From contig CANMSO010000002.1 in the NCBI GenBank assembly GCA_947500545.1, positions 558,001 through 622,000 of the forward strand: 64,000 nucleotides of DNA, given 5' to 3'. Positions 44,062-52,903 of this stretch are shown here, piece after piece (position 1 is the stretch's first letter; the number at the start of each line of letters is the position of its first letter). The position numbers and the translations under genes were made by a program. The DNA comes from an uncultured Aquimarina sp. (lineage in GTDB: Bacteria > Bacteroidota > Bacteroidia > Flavobacteriales > Flavobacteriaceae). The notes under the pieces are model-generated. The model made no database searches. It was not told the origin of the DNA and saw nothing but the letters and a program-made list of their open reading frames with translations.

Positions 44062-44928
44062 TTAGGAAATCTCTAGCTTGTACCCAACACCGTGTACGTT
44101 TATGATTTGTATAGAAGGATCATTGTTAAGCTTTTTTCTAATCCGGGAAATAAAAGCATCCAGGCTTCTACCCACAAAAACACCATGATCTTCCCAAACT
44201 TCTTTGATGAGAAGCTCTCTTTTTACTATTTGATTCTGGTTTTGGCTAAATATTTTTATCAATTCACACTCTTTAGAGGTGAGAGTAATGATTTGGCTTT
44301 CTTTTATCAATTTATGTTGATTTTCATAAAATTTGTATTTGCCTAATTTTATATAATCCAATGTTTCATCAACACTTTCTGGCTTTTCTTTTCTTTTTCT
44401 GGTATACACAAATCCAAAACCAACAAAACCTATCAATATCAATGATAGAAGAGCGTAGTTTTTATATGATATCAATGATGATTTGTTGTCTATAAATAGC
44501 ACATTGATAGCATAACAATTTGAAGGTAAATTACGCCCCATACATGGGATTATATCTTTTTCTTGCAGTGCAGTGATTTGGTAACTGTAAGAAACTTCTT
44601 GGTTGGTACAATCAATAACTTCAACAATATAGTTGTTGGATAAATTTGCAGTGTCAAAACCTCTCTTAATACTATGTATTAATGTATCGGGGCTTATAGA
44701 AAGATTAGTTTCAAAGGATAATTGATACTTGTTTTTTTCTAATTGAATTATAGGCGATACTAATGAGGTGCTATCATTGTTGGATAGCAATAATTGATTA
44801 CCAGAATCTCGCAAGGCTACTTTTACAGATTCAGGAAAATGGTCGGTGGTATTTTTATGAGAAATATACCCAACCAAAGCAATAATTACTATCCCTAATA
44901 TTGGGATTAAAAAATAGATCTTTTTCAC
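44062..44928 (-). CDS. Membrane-anchored winged-helix transcriptional regulator
   Basis: 288 residues: membrane segment 1 (about 4-23), periplasmic sensor-like domain (about 24-155), membrane segment 2 (about 160-180), then a cytoplasmic OmpR/PhoB-type winged helix (about 190-288; T-S-K-E-C-E-L-I and R-S-L-D-A-F-I-S-R-I-R-K-K-L). It lacks a receiver domain, so it should sense in the periplasm and bind DNA directly, as ToxR does but with the DNA-binding part at the C-terminus. It is divergent from the YceI gene, with TTTACA repeats between the two. Confidence 0.88.
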   Translation of the reverse strand: MKKIYFLIPILGIVIIALVGYISHKNTTDHFPESVKVALRDSGNQLLLSNNDSTSLVSPIIQLEKNKYQLSFETNLSISPDTLIHSIKRGFDTANLSNNYIVEVIDCTNQEVSYSYQITALQEKDIIPCMGRNLPSNCYAINVLFIDNKSSLISYKNYALLSLILIGFVGFGFVYTRKRKEKPESVDETLDYIKLGKYKFYENQHKLIKESQIITLTSKECELIKIFSQNQNQIVKRELLIKEVWEDHGVFVGRSLDAFISRIRKKLNNDPSIQIINVHGVGYKLEIS

Positions 44929-44968
44929 TTGTACTAAAGTAAGAGTTCAAAGATTAATTAAATGAAAA

Positions 44969-45007
44969 TTTACATTTTTTTACACTTCTTTTACATTTTT
45001 TTTCACA
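44969..45007. promoter_or_regulatory. Array of four TTTACA-type direct repeats (operator)
   Basis: TTTACA at 44969, 44979 and 44990 and TTCACA at 45002, spaced 10-12 bp, in the 122-bp divergent gap. Spacing of about one helical turn is how OmpR/PhoB-type winged helices bind. The adjacent regulator (44062-44928) is the obvious candidate, controlling yceI and perhaps itself. Confidence 0.6.
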
Positions 45008-45050
45008 GGTCATCCGGTATCTACTTTAGCTTTACATAAAAACATACTCG

Positions 45051-45665
45051 ATGAAAAAAATAATTTTGATAATTGCAGTAGTGTGCATGATGCCACAAGT
45101 TAATGCACAGCAAATACTAGGAGTAGATACTGGCAAAAGCATCATTAATTGGGAAGGATCTGATCTGTTGAATTTGAATAAGCATAATGGGACAGTAAAG
45201 TTTAGTGGCGGTATAATTAAAAGTAGTAACACCAATGTTTTTAATGGATACAGTAATGTCATTATAGGTGGGATGTTTGAAATTGATATGAATTCTATTC
45301 TCAATACCGATAGTGAGTATAATGATACACTGGTGGCTCATTTGAAAGGTGAAGATTTTTTTGATGTAAAAAAATATCCAACCGCCAAATTGGAAATTCT
45401 TGATGTACAGTATATAAGTGATACAAATCTGGATGTAACAGCTTATCTAACCATTAATGGGGTTAGGCAAATAATAAAGTATCAATCTACTATAGAAAAC
45501 GTAAACAATCAAGTGGTCATGAAATCAAAGTTTGAAATCGACAGAACACTATGGAAAATTAATTATAAGTCCAAAGGTTTTCTTTTAAGTGATTTAAAAG
45601 ATGATCTTATCTCTGATTTTATTGATTTTGAAGTGTATGTGGTGACTAGTCTGGATGGGTGTTGA
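45051..45665 (+). CDS. YceI family protein, periplasmic
   Basis: 204 residues with a signal peptide (about 1-19, ending V-N-A-Q) and a lipocalin-like YceI domain: I-N-W-E-G-S-D-L, H-N-G-T-V-K-F-S-G-G, L-K-G-E-D-F-F-D-V-K-K-Y-P. YceI proteins bind isoprenoid chains such as octaprenyl compounds in the periplasm. Divergent from the winged-helix regulator and probably under its control. Confidence 0.9.
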   Translation: MKKIILIIAVVCMMPQVNAQQILGVDTGKSIINWEGSDLLNLNKHNGTVKFSGGIIKSSNTNVFNGYSNVIIGGMFEIDMNSILNTDSEYNDTLVAHLKGEDFFDVKKYPTAKLEILDVQYISDTNLDVTAYLTINGVRQIIKYQSTIENVNNQVVMKSKFEIDRTLWKINYKSKGFLLSDLKDDLISDFIDFEVYVVTSLDGC

Positions 45666-45735
45666 AAATAATAGTTTCGGTTTTTTTCCATTCTAAGCGT
45701 ATGCTGCAAAGGTCATACATAGGTAAATCTACTAA

Positions 45736-45763
45736 TGCCAGGCAATATTGTCTGGCTTTTTTA
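45736..45763 (+). terminator. Terminator after the YceI gene
   Basis: GCCAGGCA / TGTCTGGC (45736-45755, one G-T pair) followed by six T. Confidence 0.8.
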
Positions 45764-45828
45764 TTGGTAATGATTACTTTTATATGAAGTATGTAGTTAT
45801 AAGTATTAGTGGTCACTCAAAAAAGTAA

Positions 45829-46419
45829 ATGATGAAAAAGATGCAATGGTTTAATGAACCCGATAAATGGAATATAATTAATGATGCTTCATTGTCTATG
45901 TATGTAACACCTAATACCGATTTTTGGAGAAAGACCCACTATGGATTTACTGTGGATGATGGTCCTTTTTGTTATTCTATTATTGGCGGAGAGTTCGAAG
46001 TGACAGTAAAGATAACTGGTGAGTACAAAAATAGATATGACCAAGCCGGGGTAATGATAAGAATAGATGAAAAAACTTGGATTAAAACAGGCGTAGAATA
46101 TGTAAATAAAAGAATTAATTTAAGCGCTGTTGTTACTCATAAAAATAGTGATTGGAGCGTAATTGAATTAAGTCAAAAACCAGACTTCGTTTGGCTTAAG
46201 ATCACACGAAGATTGGATGCAATAGAAATAAAATACTCATTAGATAATAAAGATTTTACTTTAATGAGACTAGCATATTTTCCTGATAATATACCTGTAA
46301 TGGTAGGATTGACGGCGGCTTCTCCAGATGGAGACGGATTTGATGTATTATTTGAAGATTTTATTATTAAACACCTTCCGGATAGACGAAGAAGTGAGTG
46401 GTTAAAACAGAATTTATAG
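45829..46419 (+). CDS. DUF1349 domain-containing protein
   Basis: 196 residues, soluble, beta-rich; matches the DUF1349 (YesU-like) family, a concanavalin-like jellyroll: D-F-W-R-K-T-H-Y-G-F, Y-D-Q-A-G-V-M-I-R, S-P-D-G-D-G-F-D-V-L-F-E-D-F. Function not established; the fold is shared with carbohydrate-binding proteins. No signal peptide, so cytosolic. Confidence 0.85.
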   Translation: MMKKMQWFNEPDKWNIINDASLSMYVTPNTDFWRKTHYGFTVDDGPFCYSIIGGEFEVTVKITGEYKNRYDQAGVMIRIDEKTWIKTGVEYVNKRINLSAVVTHKNSDWSVIELSQKPDFVWLKITRRLDAIEIKYSLDNKDFTLMRLAYFPDNIPVMVGLTAASPDGDGFDVLFEDFIIKHLPDRRRSEWLKQNL

Positions 46420-46523
46420 AAAAAAACGAACCGGCGGACATAGTATATGAGATGATATTCCCTAAACAGTCATACTTTAAATATACTTACGTTTAGTATT
46501 CATTAAAAAAAGATTAAGTATAA

Positions 46524-47327
46524 ATGTTATTGTCAAAACTTAGAAAGATATCCCCAAAAGTGATGGTGTTGATTAGTATAATCTTATTATCATGTCAACA
46601 ATATGCCCAAGAACACAAAGAGTATTTTAAAAGCGGACAATTAAAGGAAATTGGACAATTTGATAAAAATGGAAAACAAACCGGGGTTTGGAAATATTAT
46701 TATAAGGATGGTAAGCTAGAACAAATTAAACGTTATCAAAATGGGATTCAAATCGGAAAACAGGAAAGTTATTACGAAAATGGAGAACTCATGAAGTCTA
46801 GGGTTATAGAATTAGATCAAAATGGGGACACACTAGCTGAGTATAAATATTATTCTGATGGGCAGCTATATGAACACGGGTATTACAAAAATGGTTCTAA
46901 ATCAGGAATATGGAAATATTATAATGAGCATAAAAGATTAAAAGAGACAGGTGCATTTAAAAATGGAAAGCGAATCGACGTATGGAAAACCTTTCATGGT
47001 AACGGGGAACTAAGATCTATAGAACGCTATAAAAATGGTTTAAGATCTGGCTTGACTACATTTTATCATAATGATACGATTACACAGGCAATAGGTCAAT
47101 ACGAAAAAGGGACGCAGGTAGGAGAGTGGAAATTTTATGATAATCGAGATGGAAAATTAACCAGAATCGGAAAATATGATAAAAACAAGGGAGCAAAAGG
47201 ATGGGAATTTAAGGAAGTAATTGAATGGGAATATTATGATGAAAACGAGGAGCTCATAAAAATTGAGAAATATAATCCTGAAACAAAAGAATTTGAAACG
47301 TTTGATAAAAAAGGAAACCGAATGTAG
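46524..47327 (+). CDS. YwqK/MORN-repeat protein, exported
   Basis: 267 residues. A signal with a possible lipobox (I-L-L-S-C at about 24-28) is followed by about nine MORN-like repeats of the type Y-x-x-G-x-L-x-x-x-x-x-Y-x-x-G-x-x-x-G-x-W. Databases often name such proteins after the YwqK antitoxin, but an exported form has no clear link to toxin immunity. Likely an envelope protein; repeats may bind membrane or protein partners. Confidence 0.8.
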   Translation: MLLSKLRKISPKVMVLISIILLSCQQYAQEHKEYFKSGQLKEIGQFDKNGKQTGVWKYYYKDGKLEQIKRYQNGIQIGKQESYYENGELMKSRVIELDQNGDTLAEYKYYSDGQLYEHGYYKNGSKSGIWKYYNEHKRLKETGAFKNGKRIDVWKTFHGNGELRSIERYKNGLRSGLTTFYHNDTITQAIGQYEKGTQVGEWKFYDNRDGKLTRIGKYDKNKGAKGWEFKEVIEWEYYDENEELIKIEKYNPETKEFETFDKKGNRM

Positions 47328-47362
47328 CAATAGACATAAAGTTGCTATTATAAAAACACCGC

Positions 47363-47438
47363 TAGCCGTAGATTTTTAACTCCACGTACTTTAAAATTAC
47401 TATCTAATACGTCATTTGTGTCACCGTTTCCAATCATA
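47363..47438 (-). pseudogene. Stray fragment of a GMC oxidoreductase gene
   Basis: On the minus strand this stretch encodes I-G-N-G-D-T-N-D-V-L-D-S-N-F then K-V-R-G-V-K-N-L-R, nearly identical to the segment of the intact GMC oxidoreductase at about 49875-49943 (roughly 88 percent identity over 69 bases by eye). Nothing on either side continues the homology. The rest of the gap 47328-47564 is empty. Confidence 0.8.
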
Positions 47439-47564
47439 TGATTGTTGCATTTTACTAAAAACATGGACAGAATCTGTCACATCTTATCACTTTCATTAGT
47501 CTTGTTAAATAGTGAGTAAAAGGAAGAAGTATGCATTGGTAATAACGATCCAAAAAAGTAATTA

Positions 47565-48692
47565 ATGAAATTAATTTTAGATTTTGTTTTAGTTGGTGGT
47601 ACTATTATCATCACCATAATTTTGTTTCTGTTGATGAAATCAAAGAAGAAACAACTATCACAAAAAATCTTGATCGTATTTTTTGTTTTACTACTATTTA
47701 TTTCTCTTTATTTTTATGCATGGCTACATTATATTACCTGGTTAATACGAATATGCTTCATTCCAAATGATATCGGTATTCCATCAATGGCACCATTATT
47801 ATTTCTTTATATAAAATCGTTATTTTTAAAAGAGGAAAACCTGGTAAAGAATACATTGTTACATTTTATACCTGCTGCCCTGTACGCTATTTTTATTGCC
47901 ATCCCTACGTTGCTATATGATATATTCGCTATAGAAATACTATCGTACGTGTTATCAGATCATATGTTTATTTTTTTTAAGTTAGAAGATTTGTATTTGA
48001 TGTTCTATCTTATTATTTCATTACGATTATTGTCAAAATACAGGAGGTTAGTAAAATTTAAATATTCAAATCTGAGCACATACGATTTTAATTGGATAAA
48101 GATGATGCTGAAAGGAACATTATTCATAATTAGCATGAATTTTAGTTTCGACATCTATGAATCTTTTTATGGAGATTTTGAGTGGAATCTCGAATATATT
48201 TCAGTAGTAGCTATGATTATTTTGGTTTCATATTTGGGGTATTATGGAGTGAATCAATCCAAAGTATTATTGCCTGATTTCTTGATCAAAGAAGACAAAT
48301 TAAATCGTGTGGTTAAAAAAAGCAGTTTTCTTTCTAATTCAGAAAAAGAAGAATTTGAAATATTAAGAAATAAGCTCAATATCGTTTTAAAAACAGAGCG
48401 ACCTTATCTAGATGAAGATTTAACATTGAATACATTAGCCAAACAGCTGTCTACTACAGATAAAAAACTCTCTTCCTTATTAAATCAATATATGAATACC
48501 ACATTCTATGACTTGATTAATAAATACAGAGTTGAAGCGATAAAGGAAAAGATGCAATCAAAGATGTATGATAATTATACCCTTCTTGGGATTTCATATG
48601 AATGCGGTTTTAAGTCTAAAACTAGTTTTAACCGAATCTTCAAAAAAGAAACTGGACTTTCTCCCTCTGCTTACAAGAAAACTCTTTTATAA
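47565..48692 (+). CDS. AraC-family regulator with N-terminal membrane domain
   Basis: 375 residues: seven membrane segments (about 1-235), then a C-terminal AraC domain (about 275-375) with the two helix-turn-helix motifs (T-L-N-T-L-A-K-Q-L-S and Y-T-L-L-G-I-S-Y-E-C-G-F-K-S-K-T-S-F-N-R). Membrane-embedded AraC regulators are typical of Bacteroidota and should sense an envelope signal. The outer-membrane protein gene follows 93 bp downstream. Confidence 0.88.
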   Translation: MKLILDFVLVGGTIIITIILFLLMKSKKKQLSQKILIVFFVLLLFISLYFYAWLHYITWLIRICFIPNDIGIPSMAPLLFLYIKSLFLKEENLVKNTLLHFIPAALYAIFIAIPTLLYDIFAIEILSYVLSDHMFIFFKLEDLYLMFYLIISLRLLSKYRRLVKFKYSNLSTYDFNWIKMMLKGTLFIISMNFSFDIYESFYGDFEWNLEYISVVAMIILVSYLGYYGVNQSKVLLPDFLIKEDKLNRVVKKSSFLSNSEKEEFEILRNKLNIVLKTERPYLDEDLTLNTLAKQLSTTDKKLSSLLNQYMNTTFYDLINKYRVEAIKEKMQSKMYDNYTLLGISYECGFKSKTSFNRIFKKETGLSPSAYKKTLL

Positions 48693-48785
48693 AGGATTTA
48701 CGATAAAAAGAGTGCCAATGCTTCCGTTGGAGCGATTGGAACACTACAAATTCATTGATTTGACTTTAAATCAAAAAATCAAAAA

Positions 48786-49352
48786 ATGAAAAATATCGTA
48801 TTAACTATAGCTTTTTTTAGTCTGGTTTTAACTGCTAAATCACAGAATGCAAGTGTAGAAAAATCTGTATTCGGAATCCAAACAGGATCGTTTGGAATTT
48901 GGGGACATTCAGAATTAAAACTTGCAAATCAAATAGCCTTACGAGGTGAGTTGGGCTTTGATATAAATAATGGGAAGAGCGATTTTTATCCTGATACCAG
49001 TTTTTTGTTAACTTCTGTAATTACTGTAGAACCACGTTGGTACTATAATCTAAACAAACGAGAAAGTAAATCGAAACAAATAGATGGAAATAATGGTAAT
49101 TTCTTTTCACTTAAAACAAGTTATCATCCAGACTTACTTGTTGTTTCAAACAGCGATGAAAGTATTAATGTAGTAACTGATATTTCAATAATTCCTACAT
49201 GGGGAATTAGAAGAAATATTGGTAAATATTTCAACTATGAAACTGGTATTGGAGTGGGCTATATCCACTATTTTGCCAAAAATGAAGGGTTTCCAAAAGA
49301 TAAGGGAGAGACTGCCATAAACTTACATTTACGTATTGGTTATAGGTTTTAA
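48786..49352 (+). CDS. Outer-membrane beta-barrel-like protein of unknown function
   Basis: 188 residues with a signal peptide (about 1-19, ending A-K-S-Q) and alternating hydrophobic strands ending in aromatic R-I-G-Y-R-F, as in outer-membrane barrels. The family is unassigned. The upstream AraC gene in the same direction may regulate it. Confidence 0.75.
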   Translation: MKNIVLTIAFFSLVLTAKSQNASVEKSVFGIQTGSFGIWGHSELKLANQIALRGELGFDINNGKSDFYPDTSFLLTSVITVEPRWYYNLNKRESKSKQIDGNNGNFFSLKTSYHPDLLVVSNSDESINVVTDISIIPTWGIRRNIGKYFNYETGIGVGYIHYFAKNEGFPKDKGETAINLHLRIGYRF

Positions 49353-49378
49353 AATCTGTTACGGCATTTATAAATACT

Positions 49379-49412
49379 AACATACCGCTAACTTTTAAAT
49401 TAGCGGTATGTT
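49379..49412. terminator. Bidirectional terminator between convergent genes
   Basis: Perfect 13-bp stem (49379-49391 with 49400-49412), 8-nt loop, between the barrel protein gene and the GMC oxidoreductase gene. Confidence 0.8.
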
Positions 49413-49447
49413 ATTAATATGTTTTTAGGTATGTAACCTAAGTATAT

Positions 49448-51667
49448 TTACTTCTTCATAAATTTCCCTACTTTTTTCATGTCTCCTGATTGGATTAGGT
49501 ATATATAAATACCAGAAGGGAAATCACTTGTGTTTACGGTTGCCTTTTTAAAGTCTGAATATGATTTATTAAATACTATTCGACCACTAGTATCAAGTAT
49601 AAATAGCGTACTGCTAGAACTAGCATAAGAACTATCCATTACAAAATGAACTTCATTAACGCAAGGGTTAGGATACGTCTTAACGGTAATGGCATCTAAT
49701 TTTTGTTCTTCTCTAGACTTAGTAAACTGGTTGATTTTTCTACGTAATAGATTTTGGTTTCTTTCTACACCAGCATCGTTTAGGATAACATCAGTCGCTT
49801 TTTCACTTATCAAATAGATAGGAACGGCTATAAAAAATCCTGGAATTTTAGGAAATACCGAAGCATCAACAACACGTAGGTTTTTGACTCCGCGTACTTT
49901 AAAATTACTATCCAATACATCATTAGTACCACCGTTTCCAATCTTGCAAGTACCACATGCATGGTGTCCCCATGTTTCTTTGGCAATAAAATCTCGTTTT
50001 TCCTGATTTGAAGATACCTCTGCTCCTGGCCAAACTTCTTTTTTAACAGAGTTACGAACTTTCCAGTTGTTCATAAGATCTCTAATGTTGTCAACGCCTT
50101 TTATAAGAGCTTGCATATCGTTACCATCTAGATCCTGACCATCATTAAAGTATTTAAAGTTAATATCAGGTGTCTTTGTTGGATCAACACTTTGAATCTT
50201 AACCTCTCCGGCAGTATTTTCTGTGTGTCCTTTTAGTATTGCCCAGGTAACTTTGTTTTTAGATTCTTTTATCTTTTCACTATACCCGGGATAGTATCCT
50301 TTAAAATCACTAATCAAGCAAAAGTTGAAAAGATCAGGATCTTGTAAATTAGGGTTGGTTCTAATAATATTGGCCGCAACTGCGCCATTACTTGTATATG
50401 GGCCAGCACCATTTCGATTATAATTATCAAGACAAGCATCGTCACCTTCAGAGAACGTACAGTTTTCTAGTAATCTACCATTCAATTCATAAGTAAGCCC
50501 TAGCTCATAACGATCTTGTAGATTTTTACCTACACCAGGTAAATCTTGTAATACTTCGATGTCTTTTTCTTCTAATAAAGAAGCTTCTCCTATTCCAGAT
50601 AATTGCAATAGTTGAGGGGTGTTAAATGTTCCGGCAGACAAAATAACCTCTTTAGATGCTTTTACGAATTGTGTTGCAGCATTTGCATTTGATGACCCAT
50701 TGTATAATGGATCGGCTTCGTATAAGTTACCACCTTTAATGTATTCAACACCGATAGCTTCTTTTTGATCATTGAATACAACTTTACTTACCAATGCATC
50801 AGTAATGATAGTTAAGTTTTCAGGATATTGTTCTTGAGTTTCTAATAAGTATTCTCTCACAGAATGCCTAGAAGCACGATTATCCATGGTTTGTGGAACC
50901 AGTATTGGTCCTTCTGCACCTCTTTCAAAAGATCTTTGATTTACGTCAAAAGATTTTTCATTAAAAAGTAAGTCCAAAATATTTCTACCCGTATGTGCCA
51001 AGTTTGCTTTAATCAATCCGGCCAATGGTATATTCTGTAGTAAAGTACCTATATCCAAATTTTGATAGTTAGTAGGCAACCACCCATCTGTTCCGTGATC
51101 TTCTCTTCTGGCTTCCCAACTTTTTAGGTATTCACAGTTTTCTAAGTGCTTAAAATACTCGCGCATGTTTTCAGCTCTCCAGCTATCATCACCGGTTAGT
51201 TCTGCGATATATTCAAAATCATTAGCATGTGGATATACGGTAATCAAAGCGTTATTTGCAGTAGATCCTCCTATGGTAGCCCCTCTAGGGTATAAAATAC
51301 CTTTTCCTGGAACATACTTACTATCTAATTGATCTCTGTCTCCAGAATAGTGTTTTACAAAATAGTTCCAAGCAATATTTTTATCTTCTGATGCGAATGT
51401 ATGGTATGCAGGTACCTTATAGTTATCGGTTTTTGCATCTTTGGCTCCTGCTTCTAATACCAAAACTTTAAAACCATGTCTTGCCAGATTGGCTGCAAGA
51501 GGACCTCCTCCTGCTCCTGAACCAACAATAACATAATCATAGTCGGTATTAGCGGTGTTTTGTTTTGTTTTAGAATTTAGTAGTTGTGGTACTACAGCCC
51601 CTGCAGCAGCCAAAACGGCTGTTTTTTGAGCAAATTTCCTCCTAGATAGGTTCTTAGAGTTTTTCAT
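49448..51667 (-). CDS. GMC family oxidoreductase with Tat signal and T9SS tail
   Basis: Start chosen at 51667 (M-K-N-S-K-N-L-S-R-R-K-F), placing the twin-arginine motif S-R-R-K-F-A-Q near the N-terminus; an ATG at 51700 adds 11 residues. About 739 residues. FAD loop V-G-S-G-A-G-G-G, GMC signature 1 (R-G-A-T-I-G-G-S-T), signature 2 (G-T-F-N-T-P-Q-L-L-Q-L-S-G-I-G), active-site His in T-W-G-H-H-A-C-G-T. The last 70 residues are a T9SS type A sorting domain (T-Y-P-N-P, F-P-S-G-I-Y). It should fold with FAD in the cytoplasm, cross by Tat, then be secreted or anchored by T9SS. Substrate, probably an alcohol or sugar, unknown. Confidence 0.9.
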   Translation of the reverse strand: MKNSKNLSRRKFAQKTAVLAAAGAVVPQLLNSKTKQNTANTDYDYVIVGSGAGGGPLAANLARHGFKVLVLEAGAKDAKTDNYKVPAYHTFASEDKNIAWNYFVKHYSGDRDQLDSKYVPGKGILYPRGATIGGSTANNALITVYPHANDFEYIAELTGDDSWRAENMREYFKHLENCEYLKSWEARREDHGTDGWLPTNYQNLDIGTLLQNIPLAGLIKANLAHTGRNILDLLFNEKSFDVNQRSFERGAEGPILVPQTMDNRASRHSVREYLLETQEQYPENLTIITDALVSKVVFNDQKEAIGVEYIKGGNLYEADPLYNGSSNANAATQFVKASKEVILSAGTFNTPQLLQLSGIGEASLLEEKDIEVLQDLPGVGKNLQDRYELGLTYELNGRLLENCTFSEGDDACLDNYNRNGAGPYTSNGAVAANIIRTNPNLQDPDLFNFCLISDFKGYYPGYSEKIKESKNKVTWAILKGHTENTAGEVKIQSVDPTKTPDINFKYFNDGQDLDGNDMQALIKGVDNIRDLMNNWKVRNSVKKEVWPGAEVSSNQEKRDFIAKETWGHHACGTCKIGNGGTNDVLDSNFKVRGVKNLRVVDASVFPKIPGFFIAVPIYLISEKATDVILNDAGVERNQNLLRRKINQFTKSREEQKLDAITVKTYPNPCVNEVHFVMDSSYASSSSTLFILDTSGRIVFNKSYSDFKKATVNTSDFPSGIYIYLIQSGDMKKVGKFMKK

Positions 51668-51968
51668 AGTTAGCTTAGGTTGAGTTTTTTCGGGGCGCAA
51701 TATAGCAAAATATTCAAGATTCTATGCATGCATAATAAATTAATGAACTAAAGCACCTGTTTTAGTTCATTTTCTTAATTTTTGTTTTGCCATGTTTTGT
51801 TCTAGTAAAACAGACGAGACTAGAAAGTGATAGTCATAGTAATACTTTTTTTCAATCCTAGAAAAAAGATAAGAGTAAGGAGTGATGAATGTTAAAATAG
51901 CATTTTACTGGGGTTTTTATTTCTAAAAGCTTACATTTAAAAGCCTTAACCTACATTTTTTCTTTTTT

Positions 51969-52835
51969 TTGAGTATATATATATCAATCTTGCAATCATT
52001 AGAAGAAACACCTTCTAACTCAATATTTCAAAATATAATTGGAGTAGTTGTGACTATTGGTATTGTCTCAATTTGTGTGTACTATGTATTAAGATATTTA
52101 GAATCTGTATATGTTCAAAAATATAAGAAACCCTATTTTATTCATTTCTACCCTAAAATCAAAAAGTTACCTTCTAATCTTAGGCCATTTCTTATAGAGA
52201 ATGATTTTTATAATTCATTAGATAAAAGGAGAAAGAAGTATTTTGAACATAGGTCGGCAAGGTTTTTAGAAGAAACAAACTTTGTAAGTAGGGATGGATT
52301 AGTTATTGATGGTTTTATACGAATGCAAATTACTATAATGGTTACTCAACTCACTTTCGGAATGCGTCATTATATGTTAGAATATCTTCGCACTATAATT
52401 TTATATCCTTCATCATTTTATTCAATTTTAAACAAAACTGAGAACATAGGGGAGTTCAATCCATGGTCAAAAGCACTTGCGTTATCCTGGAAACATTTTC
52501 AAAAAGGAAACTTACATCAAGAAAAAGGAAAAAGCTTGGGTATTCATGAAATCACACATGTTATTCACCATAATTCTATAAAAAACAATGACATAACAAG
52601 TGAAATATTTTATGATACTTTTTTATTATTAGAAAAATATCTGGGGTCGGAAGAAGTGAGAAAAAAGATAGTTGATTCTAAAATACTTCGTGATTATGCC
52701 TACACTAATAAATTTGAATTTATAGCAGTTTTGGTCGAGGTTTTTATGGAGTCCCCTAAAGAATTAAAAAGTCAGTTTCCCGAAATATACTCATATGTCA
52801 CACAAATGTTGAATTTTAGATATTTTGAAGATTAA
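51969..52835 (+). CDS. M90 (MtfA-like) zinc metallopeptidase, membrane-anchored
   Basis: 288 residues from a TTG start; no ATG is available before the domain, so the start is uncertain. One membrane segment (about 22-42), then the M90 domain: H193-E-I-T-H197 (HExxH) and the downstream F-E-F-I-A-V-L-V-E-V-F-M-E-S-P with the third ligand region, as in MtfA, which cleaves peptides and binds the Mlc repressor in E. coli. E. coli MtfA lacks a membrane anchor. Confidence 0.8.
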   Translation: MSIYISILQSLEETPSNSIFQNIIGVVVTIGIVSICVYYVLRYLESVYVQKYKKPYFIHFYPKIKKLPSNLRPFLIENDFYNSLDKRRKKYFEHRSARFLEETNFVSRDGLVIDGFIRMQITIMVTQLTFGMRHYMLEYLRTIILYPSSFYSILNKTENIGEFNPWSKALALSWKHFQKGNLHQEKGKSLGIHEITHVIHHNSIKNNDITSEIFYDTFLLLEKYLGSEEVRKKIVDSKILRDYAYTNKFEFIAVLVEVFMESPKELKSQFPEIYSYVTQMLNFRYFED

Positions 52836-52836
52836 T

Positions 52837-52869
52837 TTTGAGTAAGTTCTGGGTAAAGAATTATATTTG
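52837..52869 (+). promoter_or_regulatory. Promoter of the Bax-inhibitor-1 gene
   Basis: TTTG (52837-52840), 21 bp, TATATTTG (52862-52869): full match to the Bacteroidota consensus, 34 bp before the ATG. Confidence 0.75.
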
Positions 52870-52903
52870 ACGGCTTAAACAATTTTTTAATTTATAGTAG
52901 CAT

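Noticed and set aside
46524..47327. Antitoxin of a YwqK-type toxin-antitoxin pair
   Set aside because: The protein is exported and no LXG or other toxin gene is adjacent; the name would rest on repeat similarity alone.
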